Source: Centropus unirufus
Lineage: Eukaryota; Chordata; Aves; Cuculiformes; Centropidae
Reading direction: 5' to 3'
Length of the DNA stretch: 64,000 nt
Assembly: GCA_013397695.1 (NCBI GenBank)
Contig: VYZI01000387.1
Coordinates: 190,506-254,505, forward strand
The position numbers and the translations under genes are program-made. The notes beneath the pieces are model-generated. The model worked only from the letters and a program-made list of their open reading frames with translations. It was not told the DNA's origin and ran no database searches. This document shows, piece after piece, positions 1 to 14,200 of the stretch. How positions within the stretch are numbered: the first letter of the stretch is position 1; every line of letters begins with the position of its first letter.

Positions 1-2274
1 CTATTTGGGGTGTCTGAATCCTGGCTTTGGAAGTCCTTGGATTTATAATACTAAAAAGTTTAGTTAATAGAAAAGTCTAGAATATGGACTGTGGAAAAGA
101 TCTGATCCCTTAGAGATATTTCCTTGTCAGTTAGGTCTGAAAGGAAGGAGAGACTGACTTTAAGTGCTATGTTTTCTGCTGGTTGCTCTTCCTGTCTCAT
201 GTTGTTTCCTTTGCACACCTCTCTAACCCAGTGGCTTCCTTGGTGTGAGAATAGGAAAGGAGGAATTATACCAGGCCAGCAGTGATGCAATTGTCCTGAT
301 TCATGTTCTTCAGTTTCCAGCCTCTGTTAAGAGATGCATTTTATTCCTTGGGATTTTGAGATTTGATAATTTCAGAGGTAGAGAAGGTTGGTCAGGATAT
401 TATCCAGTGGAGTTTTGAAAATCTCTGAGGACAGAGATGCTGCAGTGCCTCGGAGAACCTGTTCCAGTCCATCATCATCCTCAGAAGGAAGAATTTCTTC
501 CTTATATCCCATCAGAATTTCCCTGGCTACAGCTTGTGTCCATTGTCCTTTCACTGAGCACCCTTGGGAAGAACCCATCTCCATCTTTTTTATCACCTCC
601 CTCTTGGGAGTGGGAGACTTGCAGTTAGGTTTTCCCTTTTCCCTTCTTTCCTCCAAGCTAACCCCTGAGCCTTTTCTTGTATATCATGCACTTCAGCCCT
701 CTGACCATCTGAACAGAACTCTGCTGGACCCATTTGTGGATGTCCTTCTTGTCCTGGGGATGTAGTTCTGGAGACAGGGAACTGAGTACGGTGGGGCTGT
801 AGCCACTCCAGTGAAAGCAGAGAGCAGGAATCACTTCTCACAACATGCTGGCTCCGTTTTTTGTTAGGGTGATTAGGATTTTGCTGAATTCTGCCTTGTA
901 CCAGCCTTAATACCTTTATTAAAAAGTAAAATCAACAGCTACAGTAGGTCTCAGTGGGACACTGTGACATTGCCTGTGTCTCAGGTCTCTGCAATAGTGA
1001 AGCATTAGTTGAATGCACTTTCCAGATGAGTGTAGGAAAGCCCATGCCTCTTGCTATAGAGAAGGAGAGAATCATCGCAGCTTTCTTCAGGAGGACCATC
1101 TAACCACCAGAAGTAGTTCTCGCCAATTTGATCTGGAGAGAGAGCTCTGCTCCTCCACTGATGAAACATGTGACATGGGTTCAACCATGAGCAAGGCAAC
1201 CAGGCACCTTCCAGACTCCAGTTCCTCTACATGCATCTGTGTGCCTTGCCCAGTGTCTGGTTTCTGGCTGCATCACTCTCCAGTGTGTTAGAGAAAGTGA
1301 AAAAAAAAACCAAACCAACAGCAAACAGCTTATGTGTGGCATGGGAGAGGTTTCTTCCTAAACCCTGCAGGCTATAAGCAGTGCTCTGAAGCAGAGGATT
1401 CGTGAGGTTTGTGTTGCAAACAGAGAAGTAGATGGTGCTGCAGAAAACTCACACAACAGGGAATGGAAGACGGTCTTAAAAAATGTGATCCAGAGTGATG
1501 AGAACCTTTTTGGTGCCTTTTCTCTTTTCCCAACACTTGAGTGGGCTCAGGGATCCAATTGACATCCATGAGCTTATTCTTATAATAACTTCAATTCAGG
1601 GAACTTCTTAGATGGACTTTGACCACTGATTTTCAATTCGATCATCTTTGGAAACTGAATTATTGACTGAATTTTAGAGGTAACCTTTTTCTTCTCCCTG
1701 CACTCAGGTGGTGGGTCAGAGCTTCCATTAAATGTCCTTAAAATGAGATCTGTCTGTCACTAGTGGAATTCCCTGTGTGGATGGCTCACCATCCTGGGGT
1801 CATCAACACCCTAACCTCAGAGTTACCATCCGTTCCCTTTTCATCAGAGGTGTAAACTGTCCACACAGCAGCTTCCAAGGAATAAGAGTCTCCAGTTAAA
1901 GGAGTGGAGAACACATAGGTCTGTTGATCAATATGATGTCCCTATCATTTTTTTGTTGTTACTATTTCCTGGCTCTTAAGTTTTGTTAGAAATGGCAGAA
2001 AACTTAAGTCAGAAAGTTGACATGCCATGGACAGCAGTCGTGGCATCCATCACGTGCAGGAGCATTGAACCCAATGTTCTGGTTTTATGCAATAACTTAT
2101 AATTGCACAATAAGCCATGAAGTTCCTTGAGATGTATCTAAAGGGCCATTCCCCCTTCCTATCCCATGAATTATTCAATTTAAAGAGCAGCTCTTTTGTC
2201 TTGCCAAACCACGCAACTGGAACCAGAAAGAGAAAGCTGAGCTTAATACAGGTTTTCTTTTTCTTCCTTCCCAG
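1..2274 (+). other. RANBP10: RANBP10 intron, upstream part
   Basis: This stretch precedes the first recognisable RANBP10 exon and ends in a pyrimidine tract and AG at 2274. I searched it for the SPRY-encoding exons that come earlier in the gene and found none, so it is read as one intron running off the left edge. Short open frames here have no family resemblance. Confidence 0.7.
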
Positions 2275-5200
2275 TCAAATCTCTACCCTACAGTGGGTCT
2301 CCAGACTCCAGGAGAGATAGTGGATGCCAACTTTGGGCAGCAGCCCTTTGTGTTCGACATTGAGGACTACATGAGGGAGTGGCGAGCGAAGATTCAGAGC
2401 ACCATTAAGCGGTTTCCTATAGGAGACAGACTAGGCGAGTGGCAAGCCATGCTGCAGAAGTAAGTCACTGTTCTGGTGTTCAGCTGTTTTTATTCTGTTA
2501 GGCTTGAATTACTTTTTTAATACTAATTTTTGCTTCCAAATTGCCACTCAGTGCATTTTACTCAAGTTGTTTTACCCGCTGTTTTGTTGTTTAATAGTCT
2601 TTTCCTGTATAGATTATTGCTGTTACAAATGTAAAAGATATGGGAGAAGTTTTCAGCCAAAGACTGCATGACAGCTTGTAGGAATGGAAGAACATACGCT
2701 TGGAGGTGATGCACTGGGTGAAAGGGAGTGAAGAGGACATCGTAAAAACTCTGACATAGGAGAAAAGCCAGTTAGTAAGTCAGATAAATTCAGAAATGAA
2801 GGCAAGAAATAGCCTAAACCAAAGGCTTCCAAACCCAACCTAAATGAAAGCACAATGATGGCACTTTCTGCCTTTATGAGTATTGAATGCGTTTCCCGTT
2901 GAAAGAAAGGATTGAGTGGAGCTTGGTGAGAACAATTGACAAGAGTTGTCAGAGGTCAGGACTCTCTTGTGCCCAAAGAGGGACGCAGAGAACCTTGATG
3001 TCTGACTTGGACAAAGCTGTGGAAACAGAACTGAAGTAAGGAGAGGGGGCAGTAAAACCTCAACCGTGGACTTTAAGAGGGCAGATTTTGGCCCATTGAG
3101 GACACTGGTTGAGAGAGTCCCTGGAAGGCAGCCCTGAAGGGCAAAAGGATCCATGAAGGCTGGACATTCTTCAAGAAGGAAGGCTTAAAGGTGCAGGACC
3201 AGGCTGTACCCACGTGCTGTAAGGTGAACTGGCACGAAAGACGATCAGCCTGACTGAGTGGGGAACTTGTACTGGGACTTAGGAAAAAAAAGGGAAGTTT
3301 ACCACTTTTGGAACGAGGGGCAGGCAACTCGGGAAGAGCACAGGAATCTTATTAGGTCATGCAGAGAGAAAATTAGAAAGGCAAAAGCCAGCTAGAGCTC
3401 CATCTGGCCACTGTTGTAAGAGATAACAAAAAGTGTTTGTACAAATACATTGACAATAAAAAGAGAGTCAAGGAGGACCTCTGGCCAGTACTGGATGTGA
3501 GGGAGAGCATTGGCACCAGGGACTGGGAGAAGGCTGAGGTACTTAAAGCTTTCTTTGCCTCAGTCTTCAATAGTCAGACCAGTTATCCCCAGGGTATTCC
3601 AGCCCTCTGGGCTGGAAGGCAGGGATGGAGAACAGGATATTCCCCCCCTTATCCAGGAGGAAGCAGTTAATCTGCTGGACCACCTGGGCACTCACAGGGC
3701 TATGGGATCAGATGGGATCTACCCAAGGGTGCTGATGGAGGAGCTTGCCAAGCCACTCTCCACCATTTATCAGCAGATGTGGTCAACAGAGGAGGTCCCA
3801 GATGACTGGAGGCTTGCCACTGAGATGCCCATCTACAAGAAGGGCCACAAGGAGGATGTGTGGAGCTACAGGCCTGTTAGCCTGACCTCGCTACTGGGGA
3901 AGAGTGGCTCATCTTGAGTGCACGCACTCTGCAAGTACAGGAAAACCAGAGGAACACGCCCAGCCAGCGTGCATTCCTGAAAGGCAGGTCCTGCTTGACC
4001 ATCCTGATCTGCTCTGGCCAGGTGACCCACCTAGTGGACGAGGAAAAGGCTGTGGGTGTTATTTACCTTGACTTTAGTAAAGCCTTTGACGCTGTTTCCC
4101 ATAGTGTTCCCCTAGAGAAGCTGGTGGTTCGTGGCTTGTTTGGGCCTACTCTTCACTGAGCAAAAAACTGGCTGGATGGCCAAGCCCAGAGATTTGTGGT
4201 GAACAAAGCTAAATGCAGTTGGATCCAGTGTGAACAGCACAGGTTCCTGCAGCACTAGAGTGTTTTTATCTTTCCCTCATAAAACTGACCATTTTTTTGC
4301 CACCCCATTATTTAATTGAATATTTAGCCATGCTGGACCGTCCCTTTTATCACAGGGTACCAAAACTTCTTTGAGAGGCTTTGCTGAAAGAGTCTGTGGA
4401 ATGTCTCTGGACAGCCCAGTGGACTGCAAAATTGTCTCTTTTCTGCCTGCTTCTGCCACCAGAGTAGAGAACCATCACTTCCCTTTGTAAAAGCTGTTGA
4501 TCTGCAGGACTGGTTTATCTCTGTTCCCTGTGTTCTACAGCATTGTTTCTTCTGATGTGTGTGCTGCAGGTGTGGTCACTGCTCTGGAGTTCCTCGTATT
4601 TCCTTTGGACTTCTTTTAAAGAGTCAGTATCATGTTTCCCATCTTCCTTGTAGGCAGGTTTAAGTCTAAGCTTATACCTCACGTTAGTCCAGCTGTTTCA
4701 GGTTGGAGCTCCAAGCTCTGTGGCCAATGTCTTCTTGTCCTATGTCTTTGTTAGGTTTTGTAGTATCTTATTTAAGCTCTAACCATGCAGCTAAGCGTTT
4801 CCTTCCCTTCCAAGACCCTCCTCCCTGCCAGATCATGGGAGGTGCAGTCTTGAAGAGGCTGTCCCTGGGGAGGGCTTGCTGTCGGGGCTGCTTTCCTGGA
4901 GATCAGAGGAAGAATTGGCCTCTGTGCTGCTCCTCTGGGTTTGCTGTCACCAGAGAGGCTGATCCGACAAGGTTTTTAAGTTCTTGAAACCAGCTTACAT
5001 GGATAATTTGTCTTCTTTGTGTGCTGCTAAGGCCTTATGGGATCTCTAATCTTAGCCCTTGCTATGAAGAATCTGAGTAGGAGTCATCTGAGACATGAGG
5101 TTGGCTGGTGTGGTTGATTGTGGGAGGAGGAACAGGATAGGTCCCTGTTTCTGACAAAGTGGGAGGACTTGGCATTGCTCATTTGAGCATCTAAGTGGTT

Positions 5201-8200
5201 CCATGCAGGAGGAGAACTTTATGTAATGAGTACAGAGAAGCATGTTGTGGAGTTCTGTTTTGAAGAAGAAAAGCCACTGACAATACAAGGCTCTCTACCA
5301 TGACTCTAGGTGAGAGAAGCACCCCTAGATGCAGAAAGCTGCTCCTGTGATTTGAGCGCTTCTGTTCTCAACAAGTTTCAACCATGGCTCCCAAGCAGTA
5401 AAAAACTGTTCCTTTGAAGAACCTGCAGTACCAAAAGGGTTTATTTGTTTGTGTGAACTTCTCACATCAGTCACATTGGAGTGCAGTAATGTTCCTCCAG
5501 AACTCCAGGAGAGGTATCCTGGGATGCAGACACCTTGCTGAATGTTTCAATGTGCAGCAATAAGTAGCTGAGACACAGAACTGATAAATCATGACTGAAA
5601 ATTAGCCTGGCAGGGTGACCACCTTGTAGCACTGCTGTGTACCCACGTGGGGATGCTTCCTGTGGTGCCATGGGCAGAAGGGGCATGGGGAAGAGCTCAG
5701 TTCTTGTGCAGCTTTGTAGAGCATTTAAATCTTCGCAGCACTGAGCTCTGGCTCCTGAGCTACACTGAAGCAAAAGTTGGCTTTTCCCTGCTGTTCCTGC
5801 CAGCGTGGATTGCTGTGGTCAGTGTCTGAGCCTGGCTGCTGTGCTCAGCAGCGACTGGGGTGCGCTTTGTCCCACCTGTCTGTGCCCTGGCAAGGGCAAA
5901 ACACGTCTGGTACCAAGAGTGGGCAGAAACACTTGGTTTTAAAACAAATGTTAAAAATGACACGCCTGCTGTAATGTTACACCTGAAAATGATTGCTGAC
6001 TCATAAATACATCTTTCTTGCGCTGCAAGTAGGCAAGTTGAATGTGTGTTTTGAGCTGTGACTTCAGATCAATACCAGCTTCCTCTTGAGAAGCCTATTT
6101 GGAGATTGATCACTACAAGGTTTAAAATCCTGCGCTGGTTTTTTAGGTTTGGTTGAAATCCAGTGAGCGGTAACCATTACATGTCATTTCCTAGGAAGGC
6201 AGAAGCACTTTATGGCCTGTTCTGAAAGGCGTTTTTGTTGTGTTTATTTTCTGGCAGTGATACCACCTTCCCCCCTAATTTTTTTTGAAAATAGAACTTA
6301 AAAATATGTTAATGTTTGTAAAATCAGTGCTGACTGCCTACTCTTTGTAAATCAGCAGATAAAAGTAGCCGAATGTGTAGAATTCATATGGAGACTTAAT
6401 TGCCAAAGATAAAATTGCTGGCAAAATAATGACGGACGAAATTCAGGACCAGAATCTATTTTCTGTTTGAGATTTCTTTGACAGCTGGGAGCTCTCTGAG
6501 GCTCAGATTTTATGTCTATATAGGATGTCACTGCCAATAACACCATCCTGAGCTCTTTCAAGTGACCCTTGGACAGCAGTCATTAAATAAATAAATACCA
6601 TGTGTGCATTGGGAGTCTTAATTTCTCCCGCATCAGGTGAATTTAGAGCCTCCTTCCTGTCTGCTGAGGGCCGGGAGCCTGTCTTGTAATTTTACAGTGT
6701 CTGTACCCAGAAATTGGACTCTGGTTCTGTCCTAAGCAAGCTGGGTTTGGTCACTGAAATTGCAATTTCTGTTGTGTTGGAGTTTTTGTCTCCAGTGTGA
6801 TTACCCTGTTTTACCAATCCCTCTTCATCTGTTTGTATTTTCTTGTTTTCTAGTATGGTTTCATCATATTTGGTTCATCATGGGTACTGTTCAACAGCAA
6901 CTGCCTTTGCCAGAGTCACAGACACCACAATCCAGGAAGAACAGACCTCAATAAAGAACAGACAAAGTAAGTTTCTTGGGTAGTCATTCCCAGAGAGGGG
7001 TGCACTGGCCATAGAATCATAGAATGGTTTGGGTTGAAAGAGACCTCAAAGCCCATCCAGTTCCAAGCCCCCTGCCATGGGCAGTGACACCTCCCACCAG
7101 ATCAGGCTGCTCAAGGCCCCATCCAAAATGGCCTTGAACACCTCCAGGGAGGGAGCATCCATGACCTCCTTGGGCAACAAGTTCCTGTGCCTCACCACCC
7201 TCATCGTGAAGAATTTCTTCCTGATGTTTAGTCTAAATCTTCTCTCCAATTTAAAGCCATTCCCCTCATGCTGTCACTACACACCCTTGTAAAAAGTCCT
7301 TTCCCAGCTCTTCTGTAGCCCATTCAGGTACTTATAAGGTCTCCCCAGAGTCTTCTCCAGGCTGAACAGCCCCAACTCTCTCAGCCTGTCCTTTGTAGCC
7401 TCCTCTGGACCTGCTCCAACAGTTCCACATCCTTCTTATACTGAGGATTCCAGAACTGGACAAAGGACTCCAGGTGGGGTCTCACATGTATTATTTTCAG
7501 GACTCTGCAGAGAAAGGGAATGCTGTGGCAGTACTGGAGTTAATCCATGACAGCACAAAGCTGTCCACAGCACACTGCGGGGTTAGTGTTGCTGCTTGGG
7601 AGTCCATAAAGCCTGAAGAACTGCTCTGTGCTTCCCTTTGCCTGCCTGCCCTGAGGCATGACCTGCATGCCTGGCAGTGTTGAGGATGCGGAATTTTCTG
7701 ATCAGCTTGGTTAATTTTCTTCAGTTTTTTTGAAAGCGAAGAGCTGAATCCTGGAAGAGATGAGGTGACTCAGCTTTGAGTCCATCAGTTTCCCACATCA
7801 GACACACGCAATATCTGGGGCAGAAGGTGCCTCTTGGACATAGTGCCGTGTTGGTGGAGAACGGAATAGTTGCCTTAGACTTTTCCAGATCTGAGATCAC
7901 TGTGCACCAGAGACCCCTTTGGATTTGGGTTCTTCCATGCAGTGTGTTGCAGCAGGGACAGCTTCATTAGCACGGTCATAGGGACCCAGACACTTCAGTC
8001 TATTTGGGTTACAGCTCTTGGAGCTAACGAGTCTCACAGCCTCTTTGCACATTTTGTCTTTGGGTAAATTTTTTGCATATTGAAGGGTTTGCGGATTCAC
8101 AGCCGAGATGTCTGGCTCACACTAGGTGCAGGATTTGTGTTCTGTGTCTGCTTTGGTTACTCCTGCTTCCTCCAAAGTGGCTCACCTCGCAGCTGGAAAG

Positions 8201-11200
8201 GCTGCAAGTGCTTTTTGGTTCCTGCAGGGTAAGGCTTGCAGCTTTTTCCTGCTGTACATTATTTTTTTAGCTTTTCTATTCCCAGGCTTAACCTGCAGAG
8301 TCACAGAACGTTGGTGTGTTTTCTGCATTCCCCTGGCTGTTGAATACAGGCTGTGCCCTGCTCTGTGCATTTCCTTTCCCTTTGTCAAGCATTTCTCATG
8401 TGACTGTTATGTACCAGGAGCATCGTGCCCCTTTGTAGCTCACTCTCCATACATTACAGATGCTCAGGCAGCATTCAAGTTCATGTGGGGACTCTGCTTG
8501 GTACCCAAAATAACTTGTAGTTGCTGCCTGTTAGTGCTGTGGACTTGGTGCTTTCCAGGTCACACATTACACAACCCTGACCCCAGCCGGTGCTCTTACT
8601 GGTGTGGTTTTAATTGGCAAAGCCTCATGGGGAGGCGTGCAAGACAGGGCAGTCTGGCTTGTCTGAGGACAGGTGACAGGGCAGATGGGAGGGAAGGAAT
8701 ACAGAGCACTAAAGTTGGGGCTTGAATAAAAGATGTGCGGAAAACACAGATGGGAAAACAAAAAACGGGGAAAATATAAAAGGCAATGACATCTGTGAGA
8801 GCTGCCAAACAAGGCAAAGAAGAGAGCTGTAAAAAGCAGCGAGGCAGGAAAATGGATGTACAAGAAAGAGCAAAATGAAGGAGACTGTGCAACACACAGG
8901 GTGAGAGCCACGTCTTTGCGTTTAGCTTGTGCTGACACGCAAATGAACACTGAGAAGTGGGAGCCAAGACAAGTTGTTGCAGGTTGTCACTGGGGATTGC
9001 TGATCAGAATCACCAGGCTGGTCTTCCAGCTGCTTGGGACTTGCCAAAGTCGCAGCCTTTTGTTAGAGCCTCTGCTTTTAAAGCCCCTCGGAAGTGATTC
9101 AGAACCTCTGTTGTTCGTAAGGATTGGAAAGAGAGGAAAGTGCAGTGCATCTGAGTTCTAAATACATTTAGTTTCTGGTTCAAGTACACTTCCCTGAGTG
9201 TTGTGGGATTAGATCAGTGACTGCATTGAGTTATGCGCTTGTGTCTTCTGCCCCACTGCGGGAACATAGCCGGATCCTGAGCACCCAGGGTGGTAGATGG
9301 CTTCTGCCTCGTCTCTTTGCACCTCCCAGCAATGCTGGACTTGTTGAGCTGTCTCTAGCGCAGTCAGTTCCTGGAGCCAGCTGATAGGTGCCACATCCTA
9401 ACTGCAGCTCAGGGCACTTGTCTGGGAATGCATTGAGGTTGGATGTGGAGGAACCTAGTTTTGCTGGTATAATTACTTCTACTTAGAGATAGGGTTAGTA
9501 GAAAAGTAGTATTGTGCTGTGGTTCAAGTTCCAGACCCTCTAAGAACACCCTGCTCCCCTGGGGGTCAGCTATAAAGTAATCTTCCAAGCATGGACCAAC
9601 CAGGGGATGTAACATGGGGTGACCTAGGGATTTCCCCTCTGAAATTGTCATTTCCCCAGCAGGCTCCTTGCTCCCATCCAGCTGTTGTGTCCTCCTTTCT
9701 TGTCCATTGCTTCGTAGCTCTGTGACTAAAGGACTAAAGTCCCAGAGCATCCCACCCCAGCGTGCCCACTTCGTCTTTCAGATCCTTCTACTCTAGGTGT
9801 CTCTCAGCTACTAACAGATTCTCACTCATTTTCACAGACTTTTCCTCATCCTAATCCATAATAAACAGAACATGGTTCCCAGTCCTCCTTAGCCCTTGTG
9901 CAAGGTGGTAGGGGGGAGCTGTGTGTCAAACGTGAGACAACTTTTCTGGCCATTCCTTTTGGTCAGTCCTGTGTGTCAATAGGTCTCCTTTGCTTTCAGG
10001 AATACAGAAGCTAGTATTAGCAGGCAGAGTGGGAGAGGCTATAGAAGCCACCCAGCAGCTCTATCCTGGCCTCCTAGAACATAACCCCAACCTGCTCTTC
10101 ATGTTAAAGTAAGTATGAATAGCTTTATACTCCCTAATGCTGAAATGTGTAGATGAAGGAGGAAGAAAGAGCCTGTCCAGCCATCCCGCCTGGCTGCACA
10201 CCTTTGTCTGAATTAAAACTGAGATCCCTTTGGGAGCAGGTGGGAGAGGACATAGGGTCAGTCCTTCAAACAGGGCTTGTAGCCATGTAGACATAGGCCT
10301 TTTCTTGCTGCTCAGACCCAGTATGGCTTTGCTGCATGAAGTCAGGTGGAGGTGGGTGAAGTTTTAGCTTTGCTGACTGCCAGAGACTCCTTCACAGATG
10401 GCCTTTACCTGCCTCGTGGACATCTTGCAACCCTGGAGCCCGTGGCAGTCACTCTGAAGGTTCCTAGAAAGGCAGATGTGTGGAAGAAGCTATCTAGGGT
10501 AGAAACTGAAGGACAAATGTGCCTGTGTGTCCCAGTTCTCCCAGGCATAGAGTGGCTCTCCCAGTCTCCTTAGATGTGCAAGGACAATGCTCAGTAAAGC
10601 TGAATGGGGCGTTGTCCTCACTGTCCCGTCACTGTGAATATTGTATGTTTTATCCTTCCTTGTCTGCTTGCCATTGGCCACCAGCATTTCTAGGTTGATG
10701 GAATAGTGGGGGAAATGTGATATTTGGCACATTGAGTATCACATCCCTGAAAAAAAAAAAACACAGTCAAGTTTTGGGGCTCCTGCAGAGGCAGTGGAGT
10801 TGAAAGCATGCTGTGAAGCAACAGTTTCTTCTTAGCACAAGGGAAATAAACTTGGTTTGGAAGAATGTCTCAGCATTCGTTAGCATCAAAGTTCCAGTTC
10901 CTGAGCTCCTTGCTCCCATAGCGTTATCAGAGCCCTTGCAATACAAAGATACCAGGAGTCTGAAATGTTCTCAAAGCCAAGAAACTGAACTTAAAAAGCC
11001 TCAACGCAGAGCATCCTGGCTGTCACGCACCCTTTCCTCCTTCTTCCCTCCTATGAAATCAGGTGTCGGCAGTTTGTGGAGATGGTGAACGGGACGGACA
11101 GCGAAGTACGTTGTTTCAGTGCCCGCAGCCCCAGGTCCCAGGACAGTTACCCCGGCTCCCCCAGCTTAAGTCCTAGACACGGATCAAGCAACTCACACGT

Positions 11201-14200
11201 TCATAGTACTGGTAAGTGAGTTTTCCGTGTCTCTGGTCAGAAGAGCAAATGTTAAAGGTTTACTGCTGTGCATTACAAAATTACAGGATGGTGGGGGTTG
11301 GAAGGGATCTCGGGAGCTCATCCAGTCCAACGCTGCTGCTAAAGCAGACTCGTCTGGAGCAGGTTGCATGGGAGCGCATCCAGCCAGGATCTCCAGAGAA
11401 GGAGATTCCAAATCTCCCTGGGCAGCCTGTTCAGTGCTCCATCGCCCTCACAGTAAGGGATTTTTTCCTCATCTTCAGGTAGAACTTCGTGTGCTCCAGT
11501 GTGTACCCATTGCCCAATGTCCTGTCCCTGGGCACCATTGAGAAGGACCTGGCCCCATCCTCTTGTCACCTGCCCCTTAGATATTTATAAGCATTGATAA
11601 GATCCCCTTTGTTATCATTAAAATGGCCTGTTGTTTGATTCTTTGTGGTGTTGTGATAAAGCACGCATAAATTCCCTAGCTATAAATACAACTGTGGGAT
11701 TAGTTGGTGAATTTGGATGTATCACCATCATTTCTGGAGAGCAACAAAGCTAGATCAGATCACCTAGGCAAGACCTTGTGGTCAATGTTGATTGCCTAGG
11801 GAAGAATATAGGAAGAAGGCAACCCCATAGTGAGGTTTTCCCAAAATATTATATAAGCCCCTGATGATTTGCTGTATTCTTGGTATTTAATAACCCTTGT
11901 AAATTTAGTTAACCCACATAAGATTGTTATGCTAATGATCAGAGGTTTGTGTCCCGTGTCAGCGAGTTCCACAGCTTGATAGGCACATTTTGGGGGGCTG
12001 GAGTGGAAGGTGAGATTTCAAGCCTGCCTCTCCTTCCAGTGAAGTCTCTTTTCCTGAACAAGGAAAGTTAGCCTGTGAGTTGTGAAACCATTGTTATTTG
12101 CTGAATGTTGTGTGAATCAACTCTATGCCGCATATAAGATGGGTTGTGGAAAGCCTGGGTAATTCTGCTTGCAAAAAGTTCTTGTGGCCCAGTTTTCCCC
12201 TGTGTTTGCATCATTTTCCTGGATATAGAGGGTTTATGAGAAGTATTAGGGTTTGTGAGAAGCAAGTTTGTAAACTTCTTTACATACAATCCATGCTTCA
12301 TGTTTCAACAGTAATTTCTGTGCTTGTGTGAGCTGCTTCTGCCCATCTCTTGTTTATAGCCCATTTCTGGAACTTCCTTATGTGTGGATGTTCCTGGTGA
12401 GCAGTGGCATTCCTTCCATATTCATTTGTGGGTTTGCCAAACCCTATTGGATTTAAGGACGGTGAATAATCATTTCAGATCTGTGGTCTTCCTTTGCTTT
12501 CTTCTTCTGGGGTCTGCTATCTTGCTAAATTGTTGACTTTGCAGTGGGGTGGCATCGTCAGTCTGATCTCATTTTTCCCTTTCGTCTTGACTTTCAGGAG
12601 CAGATAGTCCCACCTGTAGCAATGGAGTCATGTCCACAAAAAGCAAACAGAGTCACAGTAAATACCCAGCAATGAGTTCATCATCTTCATCTTCCTCGTC
12701 CTCCTCCCCCTCATCTGTGAACTATTCCGAGTCCAATTCTACAGATTCTACCAAATCGCAGCAGCACAGTAGTACAAGTAACCAAGAAACCAGGTATTTT
12801 TTTTGCCTTTGTAGATTCCTGAGGAGAGGGAAATGATGGGAGAGGGCTCACTCTGCTCTCTGAAGAGCCAGAATGGTTTCTGTCTTGCTCTTCTGAACGA
12901 CAGAACAACCCTTTGTTATCTACAAGGTTGCTTATGTCCCAGTGGACACAAGCCTGTTACAGTTCTCCTCTGGCCCAGGCTTGGAGGCTCATCTCATAAG
13001 GAGTGCTGTCATACTCTTGTTTCAACCACCAAGCTGTCCCATTAAACAGATGCTGTCAGAGCCCAGTGTGATAATTACACAGAAGCTCTCCTGTTCAACA
13101 ATTCCTGCTGCCTCAGCCAGCTGTTTGCAGCTGCCAAGCCTGCCCTTTAGTGGGTGAGACGGCAGCTCAAAGGATTTCTGGGTTGGTGCATTGTCCTAGG
13201 AGTAATTTTCTTGTGCTGCTTCTTACCTTTTGCCTGGTTCCTTCTGGATGAGCCTCTGAATCATTTGGTCCATGTTCAGCTGGTCAGACTTTTAGAAAGC
13301 CTCCAAGAGGCTCTAGGCAGTCCAGGAGAAGGAGTACAATTATTGGAGTGTGGAACATACTGAGCCATGGTGAGAACTGAGCTTCCTTTGGGCTCCCTTT
13401 CCAGGCTGGTGTTTCAGGGCTGTCCCAGGCCGAGGATATCCTAGTGATTAGTAGAATCTCTTGCTAATTGTAGCTGGCAGTCATCTGAGTACTGTGCTGA
13501 GCGCAGTTTGCAGGACAGTTTGTAGTCTCTGTTGTGACCTCTTGAGAGCCACACAGCTTCTAACTGAGAAACACTTGTTCAGACTCAATTTACCAGAATC
13601 ATTTGATAACCCTGGGTTTATGATTCTTTTTTCAAATGCAGAGCTCAAATCCCAGCAAGATTTGCTCATCGTTTCTGATAATTGACACTTCATAAGCTAA
13701 CACATTGACTGCTGTTTTGAACGTTTAAGCCTAGAGCCCTTGTGTTCTGTATTGCACTTCTGTGGCTTAGCACAGCCAAGATTTCCCTTGTGTTTAGTAT
13801 GTTAATAGGTTACCTGTTGTCTGACTCCTGTTCCCCATCCCAGAGTGGCCGCTTCCTGAAGGGACAATGATAAACACTGCACCTGTAATTTTAACAGGCT
13901 CTTTCGGAACAGGAACCTGTTTCTTAACCTATCTTCAGAAGCCTGCAACAGTTTTTGCTACACTGAATTAGACCATCAGGCTCCCTTTCTGCTTTATTTG
14001 CCATTGCTGGGAATCACTTGGCACCTGAGATCTTAATTTCTTCGCTTTCTAATTTAGACATCTGGGCTTTCTTTCTTCCTTTCACCTCAGTGACAGTGAG
14101 ATGGAAATGGAGGCAGAGCATTACCCCAACGGAGTCTTGGAAAATTCATCCACCAGGATAATGAATGGCACCTACAAACATGAAGAGATCCTGCAGACAG

